The notes under the pieces are model-generated. The model did not search any database. It saw nothing but the letters and a program-made list of their open reading frames with translations, and was not told where the DNA came from. A stretch of 64,000 bases of DNA from Datura wrightii (lineage: Eukaryota > Streptophyta > Magnoliopsida > Solanales > Solanaceae), in NCBI GenBank assembly GCA_035772735.1, contig JASDFA010000010.1:92586001-92650000 (forward strand), given 5' to 3'. Both the position numbers and the translations under genes were made by a program. The stretch's first letter is position 1. The number at the start of each line of letters is the position of its first letter. Positions 56,008-64,000 of the stretch are shown piece after piece.

Positions 56008-58414
56008 TGTAATGCCTCTAAAACTCAAAGACTAGATCCAGGACTTAAAACAAGATAAATGGAAATCTGCAGAAAGCCTCAGAACGACTCACCTAACAAG
56101 TCGTTATGAGATCTAACGACTCGTTAGATCAGTCGTGAGAAGGGGATAAAGAGAGGGGAGGCAGTGTACCCCACGAATGACCCAATGAGTCGTGGTTAGT
56201 CCCCATGATTCGTTAGGTCAGTCATGGGGTAGTGGCAGTAAGGAGATGAGAAAGGTAGGTAGTGTATCTAACGGATGGTGACCTCGAGTTGTGGTCACCA
56301 GTAACGACTCATGACGTGGCTCGTCAGGAGTCCTAGGTGAAGCTTTGGATAGTGTTCTTGACGACTAATGTAACAACTCGTGGGTGGTAGTAACGAGTCC
56401 TTAGATCCCTCTTGGGGATCCCTGTTGCCAGATCCGATATTTTTCAATCTTCAGACAATAGACCCAACGAGTCATGGTCTCAACCAACGACTAGTTGAGT
56501 GACCCGTTGGGACCCCGTCAACCATATTTTAGATTTTATCCTAGGGATATTTTGTAATCTGCTATCTATTAAGTCCCTAAACTACGTCGTTTAGGGTGAA
56601 ATTTGAGAGATATTAGAGGGATTGAATGGTTTTTCCCCTCATTCCCCATGTAAAACTTTTAGAACCCGATCGTATCTCCTCTCAAGAACTATCAGGCAAG
56701 ACTATGGATTCACACCTATTGTAGAAGATTCAAGCTCCTTCTCCAAGGAAATTCAACTTAGATATGTGGGAATTCAACAAAGGGATTGTTCTTCCCTTGT
56801 GTCCCCTAAAACTTTTCCTCAGTTCACTATCAGTTCTAGCCTTGAGTTATCGATTATAATGATATTGCTACCAAACCTTTTTTATTTATTGAGGAATATT
56901 ATTCTATGCTAAATTTTGATGTTTTACACCAAATTGTAATTAGAATGTTGTATGTTCTCTTGAATTTGAATTTTAGCCCTAACTCTTGAAAATCAGAAAC
57001 TAGAATCCTACTTAAGTATTAAATTCTCGAAAATTTCTTAAATCTTTCAGAGTTAGGGTTCCTATGATATTTTTATGTGTTAGAAACTCAGTCACATGTA
57101 TGTTAGTCAATTTTAGTTAGAAAGTTTATATAATCTGTGTAACTCTTAATGTCAGCCTAGTCTTAGTAAAATTTTAGCAACCTCTGGGTTGACAAGAATA
57201 ATGTCAACTGATCAGTTTGACTATAGAATTTCTTGAGGTGTATGCGATACCTCCCAGTTTCATTGGTCCACTAGGCGGTCATGGCATTTAGATAAACAAC
57301 TCTGACTAGCCTTAAGACCCAGAGAGATTACAGTTTGTTCTTAGATGGTTATGATACTTCTAGATAAGTAGCTCTAACCATTCTAGAACCCAATTTCTGA
57401 TCTGGTCTGATAAGATTCTCAGGGTACTTTCAGTTATATATCCCTGACTAGTCTTGGGCCCTAGTTTTGAGCTATCAACTTGGTATTCAGTTTAGGTATT
57501 CCAGTGGGAGCAGGACTTAGCACTGAGCAGACCAGGGTTCCAGCGCACCCAGTTTCCTACAACTACATTTCAAGCATTGGTTACAGTATTTTTTGGACAG
57601 ATTGACCCTAGACTTTTTTTGATCACCTAGTTTATGCCTCTATACCTTGGAAAGGTATATTGCGACTTACTGGTGGGCGTATACATCGAACTCCACATCT
57701 AGCTCACGTGGCTATATGTCGGTTATAGACTCTCCCACTAGTCAGCTCAGTTCAGTCTCAAATTAGTCAAGTTCAGTTCAGTTCAAATTAGCTTAGTGTA
57801 GTATCTCAGACACGATATTTCATACATACGGCATGTCTTTGACCACCAGACAGGGTCACCCTGACCATTTCAGTTTACTTCAGTTGTCTTAGTTAAATAT
57901 ATTAGTTGGTCATTGCATGCCATTTCAGTTCAATCATTTATATCTAGCATCATGTTTTCTCTCACTTACTCAGTACATTCAAAGTACTGACACATATGTT
58001 TATGTTATATCGTTTGATGACGCAGCTGCAGGTGCTTAGACTCAGCATCATTAGTCGTTGCTGTTCAGATCCTCCCGGTAGAAGAAGTGTGAGTCCTCAT
58101 CTTTTGAGGGCATTATTTCAATTCTTTCAGTCATTTCATTACTTCTAGTTAGACTTAGAGTTAGCTGGGGGCTTGTCCCAGTAACTCATCAGCTAGATGG
58201 CTTTCAGACACAGACTTGACTTCATACTTTCAGATGTTTTATACTTTGTGTTCAGTTTTAGTGTTTTTATAAATGTTTTATATTATTATTTCAAAGCTTC
58301 CTCTATGCATGATTTACTCAGATTACTAGTGTATGATAGACCAAGGGTTGACTTGGGGTTATATGTGACTCGAAGTACCGTGTTCTGTCTAGGGTGTATA
58401 CTCGGGGCATGTCA
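56008..58414 (+). repeat. F: 5' LTR, 2407 bp
   Basis: It begins TGTAATGCC and ends GGGGCATGTCA. Its first 550 bases are dense in ACGACTCGT/ACGAGTCGT motifs (for example 56090-56150, 56170-56230, 56300-56400, 56465-56515). A 96-residue open frame at 56622-56912 resembles one in G's LTR, but both are LTR DNA. Confidence 0.92.
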
Positions 58415-58418
58415 AACT

Positions 58419-58430
58419 TGGTAACAGAGC
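58419..58430 (+). other. F: primer binding site (tRNA-iMet type)
   Basis: TGGTAACAGAGC, with one mismatch to TGGTATCAGAGC, four bases after the LTR. Confidence 0.85.
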
Positions 58431-58630
58431 ACTAGATTTAGAGTATCCTCAGAATTTCTGAAATTTGCATCGAGCAAAGTCATTTTCATAGGTGTGAAAC
58501 GCACCACACTTATGACGAGGAGGCTACGAGATGTTATAAGGAAAACTCCGTTTTGTTTATACTCTTTATCGTGCATAAAAGTTCAATTCCAAAAATATTT
58601 TCCGTAACTCATGCTCTATGATAGTGTATC

Positions 58631-59640
58631 ATGCCTCCCAGACGGGGTAACGGAAGAAGGGTCGGTGACGCCAACAAACCTGCCCCGTTAGCCCCAGTAG
58701 CCCTTTGGGATGACACAGTGTCCAACATGGAGTTTAGATCAGCTATCCAGCTACTTGCTCAAACAGACACCAATCAGGTGACCCAACAAGTAGTACTAGT
58801 TAACTATGAATTTGCACCAGCTGCTAGGGTGTGCGACTTCACCTGTATGAACCCTCCATCCTTTCAGGGATCCAAAGTGGGAGAGGACCCCCAAGACTGC
58901 ATAGACGAGATTCAGATGATTTCCCTTATTATGGGTGTCAGCCCCTCCGAAAGTGCTGATCTGGCTGCCTACCAGCTAAAGGGGTAGCCCAGGTCTGGTA
59001 CGAATAGTGGAAAGAGGGGCGGCCAGTAGGAGCAGGACTGGTGGAGTGGGAGGAGTTCAACACATCCTTGAGTTTATGAACTTGAGACAGGGGAATAAAA
59101 TAGTGGAGGAGTATGCTCTAGAGTTTACCAGGATGTCTAAGTACGCTCCAAATATGGTGGCTAAGCCAAAGTCTTGCATGTTGAAGTTTGTGAACAGAGT
59201 GTCGAACTTGGTCCTCAAGAAGTGTAGGACAGCGATGCTGACTAGGGATATGGACTATCCACCCCTGATTGTCTATGCCCAGTAGATTGAGTTTGAAAAA
59301 CTGAGGGATATGGAGCGAAAGAACAAATGGAGAAGGACTGGTCAGTCAGATCATGGACATTAGAGGTTTAGCGGTAGTAGCCACCCACAGCAGTAGCAAC
59401 AATAGCAAAGAGCCCCAGCACCTAGCTCAGCCAATGCCCCAACCTTCTGGTCTCACCAGGATCAGAGGGGAGGAGCATCTGGCTCTCAGACCCAGAGTTA
59501 TAATGCAGGGAACAGATATCCAGCTTGCCCTAAGAGCGGCAGGAACCACCTGGGAGAGTGACTTTAGGGTCGAGAGGGCTACTTTTGTTATGGACAGCTT
59601 GATCATTGGCTTAAATATTGCCCGTTAGCAGGACGAGGGA
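58631..59640 (+). pseudogene. F: gag
   Basis: The start MPPRRGNGRRVGDANKPAP is an ATG 200 bases after the PBS. The first 118 residues include FRSAIQLLAQ, NPPSFQGSKVGEDPQDCIDE and ADLAAYQLKG, then a TAG. After a frame change RQGNKIVEEYALEFTRMSKY (59007-59285 region) follows. The knuckle near 59515-59620 reads CPKSGRNHLGE, with one Cys changed to Ser and a stop, then FCYGQLDHWLKYCP. Confidence 0.87.
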
Positions 59641-59749
59641 GAGCATAATCCACCAATCAGCATTAGTAGGCCAGCACCTCAGGTACAGATGGCAGTCAGT
59701 GCCAAAATCTATTATATGCATTTTCTTCCCGTTAGGATCAGGAGAACTC

Positions 59750-60200
59750 ACCTGACATAGTCACGGGTATGTTACGCCTTTTTCATCTAGATGTGTATGC
59801 CCTCCTAGATCTAGCGTCCACCCTTTCATTCGTGACTCTCTACATAACAGTTTAGTTCAATATCAGTCTAGAGGTCCTCTCAGAATCATTCTCAGTCTCC
59901 ACCCCTGTTGGCGAGTTAGTTAAAGCTAGCTGGGTGTATAGAAACTGCCCAGTCTCAGTCCTGAATAAAGTCATCCCAACTGACCTCGTAGAGTTAGACA
60001 TGGTCGATTTTGACTTTATTTTTGTCATGGATTGGTTACACTCCGATTATGCCTCAGTTGACTTCAGAACTAGAGTAGTCAAGTTTCAGTTCCCTGATGA
60101 GCCAGTGTTAGAATGGACAGGCAGTAGTTCACGCCTAAGGGTCGGTTTATTTCCTATATTAAGGCCAGAAACGCATCTCCAATGGATGTATTTATAATCT
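59750..60200 (+). pseudogene. F: aspartic protease
   Basis: LFHLDVYALLDLASTLSFVT keeps the catalytic Asp, but the following Gly is Ala. PVGELVKASWVYRNCPVSV and LVELDMVDFDFIFVMDWL (59934-60197 open) match the family. A stop lies after SFVTLYITV. Confidence 0.83.
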
Positions 60201-60229
60201 AGTTCGGATCAAGGATTCCATCTTTAACA

Positions 60230-61003
60230 CCCCAACTATGCAGTCAGTTCTAGTGGTTAGACAGTTTGTAGATGTATTTGCTGAGGATCTTCCCGGAGTT
60301 CCCCCCGAACGGGAAATAGACTTCGGAATAGACCTTCTCCCCGATACTTAACCCATCTCCATCCCTCCTTATAGAATGGCTCTAGCCGAGCTTAAGGAGT
60401 TGAAGGAGCAACTAAATGATCTACTTGACAAGGGTTTTATCAAACCCAGTATCTCTCCCTGGGGTGCTCTAGAACTATTCGTGCATAAGAAAGACGGTAC
60501 CCTTAGAATGTGCATAGATTACCGTCAGCTGAACAAAATCACAGTCAAGAATAGGTATCCCCTACCTAGAATTTATGACCTATTTGACCAACATCAGGGA
60601 ACCAATTGTTTCTTGAAGATAGATCTTAGGCCAGGATACCATCAGCTAAGACATACCGAAAATAGCATTCGGGACTCAGTATGATCACTATGAGTTTGTG
60701 GTGATGTCCTTCATGCTAACGAACGCCCCCGAAGCCTTCATGGACTTGAAGAATAGATTCTTCAAGCAGTATCTGCATATGTTTGTTATTTTGTTCATTG
60801 AAGACATTCTAGTATACTCCATTAATGAGGAAGAGCATGCTAATCACCTAAGGATAGTGCTTCAGACGATCAGAGACTGCCAGCTGTTTGCCAAGTTTAG
60901 CATGTGTGAATTTTGGTTGAAATTTGTGATTTTCCTAGGTCACGTTGTCTTGGGAAAAGGTATTCAGGTTGATCCTCAAAAGATGGCAGCAGCAAAAGAT
61001 TAG
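60230..61003 (+). pseudogene. F: reverse transcriptase, catalytic Asp altered
   Basis: PGVPPEREIDFGIDLLPD, LNDLLDKGFIKPSISPWG, CIDYRQLNKITVKNRYPLP and HQGTNCFLKIDLRPGYHQL are readable (60376-60684). After a frameshift, 60698-61003 has VMSFMLTNAPEAFMDL and the catalytic box FIEDILVYS, where D and most chromoviruses have FIDD. The Asp to Glu change at the metal-binding pair probably abolishes activity. Confidence 0.88.
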
Positions 61004-61700
61004 CCCAAACCTACCTCTCTGGCGGAAATCAGGAGTTTTCTGGGCTTAGCTGGTTATTACTGATGGTTTGTGGAAGGTTTCTCCTCTATAGAATCTCTTT
61101 TGACTAAGTTAACTCAGAAGAAAGTGAAGTTCCAATGGTTGGATGCGTGTGAGAAGTGTTTCCAGGAGTTGAAGACTCGACTCACTACTGCTCCAGTTTT
61201 GACCTCGCCAAAAGGAACCGATGGGTTGGTTGTCTATTGTGACGCTTCTAGAGTTGGACTCAGTTGTGTTCTGATGCAGAAGAGCAAGGTGATACCCTAC
61301 GCCTCCAAACAGCTCAAAGTTCACGAGAAGAACTATCCAACTCATGACTTGGAGTTGGAAGCGGTGGTGTTTGCGCTGAAAAATATGGAGATATTACCTA
61401 TATGGGGCTCACGTGGATGTGTTCACAAATTACAAGAGCCTTCAGTATGTGTTCAGTTAGAAGGACCTAAATCTTCGTCAAAGAAGGTGGTTAGGGCTAC
61501 TGAAAGACTATGACACGAACGTGTTGTACCACCCAAGCAAAGCCAATGTGGTGGAAGATGCACTAAGAAGGTTGTCTATGGGAAGCGTAGCTCATGTCAA
61601 AGAGGGCAAGAAGGAAATGGTAAAAGATATTCACAGGCTAGCTTGGTTGGGAGTATAGTTGGTGGATTCAGCCAAGGGTGGAGTGGTAATGCAAAGTGGG
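61004..61700 (+). pseudogene. F: RNase H
   Basis: EIRSFLGLAGYY, a TGA at Arg, then 61070-61513 with LTTAPVLTSPKGTDGLVVYCDASRVG and the NYPTHDLELEAVVFALK block. An indel near 61390 shifts the frame relative to GAHVDVFTNYKSLQ. The segment YHPSKANVVEDALRRLSMGS near 61530-61590 closes the domain. Confidence 0.83.
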
Positions 61701-61789
61701 TCAGATTCCTCCTTGGTAATTGAAGTGAAGTCCAGATAGGACGAAGATCCCATCTTACTCAAGCTTAAGAAAGCAGTTCTCAGAAAAGA

Positions 61790-62665
61790 AAGCTTTCTCT
61801 AAATGGGGAGATGGTGTGCTCTGTTACCAAGGAAAATTGTTTGTACCGGATGTTGGTGAGTTGAGATAATAGATAATGGCTGAAGCACACAGCTTGAGAT
61901 ACTCCATTCACCCTGGTGCTACAAAAATATACCGTGATTTGCGGGATAGTTACTAGTTGAATGACATGAAGAGAGACATCACTGAATTCGTGGCCAAGTG
62001 CCCGAACTGCCAGCAAGTCAAGGTAGAGAATCAAAGACCAGGAGGCATGACTCAGGATATCAGCATACCCACATGGAAGTGGGAAGAAGTAAACATGGAC
62101 TTCATTACAAGTCTACCTCGGACTCATCGGCGGCATGACTCAATATGGGTAGTAGTAGATCGGATGACTAAGTCAGCATGTTTCCTCCTAGTTAAAACTA
62201 TAGATTCAGCTGCGGACAATGCTAGACTTTATATCCCAGAGTTAGACAGACTTCATGGGGTGCCCTTATCCATTATCTCAGACTCAGGTACCCAATTCAG
62301 CTCATACTTCTAGAAGTCTTTTCAGAATGGACTAGGCACTTAGGTCAAGCTCAACCATAACTTTTCACCCACAGACAGATGAGCGAGCTGAGAGGACTAT
62401 TTAGACCCTAGAAGATATGTTGAGATCATGCGCGATCGATTTCAAGGGCAGTTGGGATGACCATTTGGCTCTTATCGAGTTTGCGTACAACAATAGCTAC
62501 CACTCTAGCATTCAGGTGGCCCCGTTTAAGGAATTATATTGTAGAAGGTGTATTTCTCCTATTGGGTGGTTTGAGGTTGATAAAGCTACCTTGATAGGGC
62601 CAGATTCAGTTCAAGAGGCAGTGCAGAAAGTTCAACTCATCCGAGAAAGATTGAAAATAGCTTAG
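61790..62665 (+). pseudogene. F: integrase
   Basis: A degenerate His region (AEAHSLRYSIHPGATKIYRD) is followed by KCPNCQQVKVENQRPGG (61957-62313 open). DDE residues are all present by alignment: NMDFITSLP, ISDSGTQF and, past a frame break, ERAERTI. Stops at 62311-62313 and at TI*TLED near 62402 break the gene. 62417-62665 covers CAIDFKGSWDDHLALIEFAYNN. Confidence 0.87.
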
Positions 62666-62689
62666 AGCCGTCAGAAATCTTATGCAGAT

Positions 62690-63160
62690 GTGCATAGAAG
62701 AGAGTTGGAGTTTGCAGTTGATGACTGGGTTGATCTGAATATTTTGCCTATGAAAGGGGTGATGAGATTTGGAAAGAAGGGAAAGCTCAGTCCGAGATAT
62801 GTGGGACCCTATAGAATTTTGAGGCGTATTGGCAAGGTAGCCTATGAGCTAGAATTACCTTCAGAATTAGCAGTTGTGCACCCCGTATTCCATGTGTCAC
62901 TTTTGAAGAAGTGCATCAGAGATCCAACTTTAGTTGTGCCATTGGACAGTGTAGAAATAAAGGATAGTCTCTCATATGAGAAGGTCCCAGTCTAGATCCT
63001 TGACCGTCAAGTTCGTAAGTTGAGGAATAAGGAAATAGCTTTAGTTAAGGTCTTATGGAGAAATCAGTAGGTTGAGGGAGCTATGTGTGAGGCTGAAGTA
63101 GATATGATGGACAAATACCCACACTTGTTCTCTACCGACTCTGTTACAACTTAAAATATT
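62690..63160 (+). pseudogene. F: integrase C-terminus and chromodomain
   Basis: GKLSPRYVGPYRILRRIG is the GPY/F motif. HPVFHVSLLKKCIRDPTLV and DSLSYEKVPV lead into ILDRQVRKLRNKEIALVKVLW and a degenerate end (EAEVDMMDKYPHLF), separated by TAG codons. This is the chromodomain of Tekay/Del elements. Confidence 0.86.
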
Positions 63161-63364
63161 AGTTTTGCCTTAGAAACTAATTTAGTTGTTGGGTTCAATA
63201 CATGTGTTTAAGTTTCCTTTATAACTTTGGATGTATGTATGAAAAGTGAATCCAGTTCAGTTATGTATTTTGAAGCGGAGGTGGTCATTTCAACAGTTTT
63301 GGAGTTTAATGAACAGTATTTGAAAGTTTATGATCGTTATTCTTTGCTTTTCTGGGTGTTTCCC

Positions 63365-63400
63365 AACATTCGAGGATGAATGTTCCCAAGCGGGAGATAT
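63365..63400 (+). other. F: hairpin and polypurine tract
   Basis: AACATTC (63365-63371), loop GAGGAT, GAATGTT (63378-63384), then CCCAAGCGGGAGATAT ending at 63400, next to the 3' LTR. Confidence 0.85.
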
Positions 63401-64000
63401 TGTAATGTCCGAGAAACTCAAATTCTAGATCCAGGACTTAAAACAAGATAATTGGAAATCTTCATAAAGCCTCAGAACAACTCACCTAACTAGTCATTGT
63501 GAGATCTAACGACTCGTTAGATCAATCGTGAGAAGGGGATCAAAAAAAGGGAGGCAGTGTACCCCACGGATGACCCAACGAGTCGTGGTCAATCCCTATG
63601 ATTCGTTAGGTCAGTCGTGGGGTAGTGGCAGTGAGGAGATGAGAGTAGGAGGCAGTGTATCTAATGGATGGTGACCACGAGTCGTGGTCACCAGTAATGA
63701 CTCTTGAGGTGGCTCGTCAGGAGTCCCAGGTGAAGCTTTGGACAGTGTACTTGACGATTTATGTAATGACTCGTGGGTGGTAGTAAAGAGTCGTTAGGTC
63801 CCTCATGGGGACCCCTATTGCCAGATCAGGTATATTTCAATCTTCAGGCAGTAGACCCAACGAGAGGTCCCAATGAGTCATGGTCTCAACCAACAACTCA
63901 TTGAGTGACTCGTTGGGACCCGGTCGACCAGATTTGAAATTTTAGGTTAGGGATATTGTTGTAATCACCTACCTATTTAGTCCCTAAACAACGTTGTTTA
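63401..64000 (+). repeat. F: 3' LTR, first 600 bp
   Basis: TGTAATGTCCGAG starts the copy, aligned with 56008 onward. ACGASTCGT motifs recur at the same places (for example 63500-63520 and 63665-63690). It is truncated by the window end. Confidence 0.92.

Larger units (their letters stand above)
56008..64000 (+). mobile_element. Element F: near-complete chromovirus, 3' LTR truncated by window end
   Basis: 5' LTR 56008-58414, iMet-type PBS, gag, protease, RT, RNase H, integrase, chromodomain, PPT, and the first 600 bp of the 3' LTR (63401 on). It is inserted in E's RT; TCAGG (56003-56007) should recur after the unseen end. LTRs differ by roughly 10% over the visible 600 bp, so it is old. Genes have many stops and frameshifts. 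Confidence 0.92.

Noticed and set aside
56622..56912. A 96-residue open frame in F's LTR resembles a 68-residue frame in G's LTR (35029-35235, minus), sharing RYVGIQQ
   Set aside because: The two LTRs are related DNA, so similar translations are expected; without a substitution-rate test there is no evidence of coding.

Overview
The window is a stack of plant LTR retrotransposons with no host gene that I can support. Every kilobase can be assigned to one of eight Ty3/gypsy insertions nested in one another. Two lineages are present. Three Athila-type elements (A, B, C) have a tRNA-Asp type primer binding site, a gag/protease/RT/RNase H/integrase order, and an extra ORF3 after pol. Five chromovirus insertions of Tekay/Del type (D, E, F, G, H) have a tRNA-iMet type primer site, LTRs of 2.1-2.5 kb, and a chromodomain after integrase where pol is retained. 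Content and density suggest a large-genome dicot heterochromatic or pericentromeric region. The ORF3 type makes me favour an asterid such as Solanaceae, but that is a weak inference.

Layout, left to right. Element A (Athila, minus strand, 1-9826, its 3' LTR lies outside) sits in the 5' LTR of E. Element E (chromovirus, plus strand, visible as 9832-12054 and 54202-56007) is the oldest host layer. Element D (chromovirus, minus strand, 12055-54196) split E's gag. Inside D are three insertions: B (Athila, minus, 12207-22071) in D's 3' LTR, G (chromovirus, minus, 28030-35866) in D's gag, and H (solo LTR, 36428-51513) also in D's gag. Element C (Athila, plus, 38722-51366) is inside H. Element F (chromovirus, plus, 56008 to beyond the window) interrupts E's reverse transcriptase. 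Five-base target-site duplications can be read for B (ACAAT), C (CTCAC), G (TCGTC) and H (TCTAC), and an imperfect one for D (CTTCA/CTTTA).

By direct comparison B is the youngest dated element: its two 1465-bp LTRs differ at 14 positions. It has no RT, RNase H or integrase, yet keeps an uninterrupted 406-codon ORF3. A retains a 796-residue open RT/RNase H/integrase frame. C, D, E, F and G are heavily mutated. D has lost all three integrase catalytic residues, and F has lost one of the paired RT aspartates.

The most unusual signal is a non-coding architecture shared by A, B and C. A GC-rich module built on the palindrome CTCCGTGNCACGGAG lies just upstream of the LTR TATA box. The same module, in C even with the same 93-96 bp repeat unit, recurs between pol and ORF3. 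Downstream of the internal copy all three elements keep a GTATGT splice donor and an ACAG acceptor exactly six bases before the ORF3 ATG. A hairpin (CACGGG-AGGCAA-CCCGTG) follows pol, and another (GAACACTG-N4-CAGTGTTC) plus a second polypurine-like tract follows ORF3. This suggests ORF3 may be a separately promoted, spliced transcription unit. Element E's LTR carries a different five-copy palindrome array with compensatory base changes, and the chromovirus LTRs are studded with ACGASTCGT motifs.
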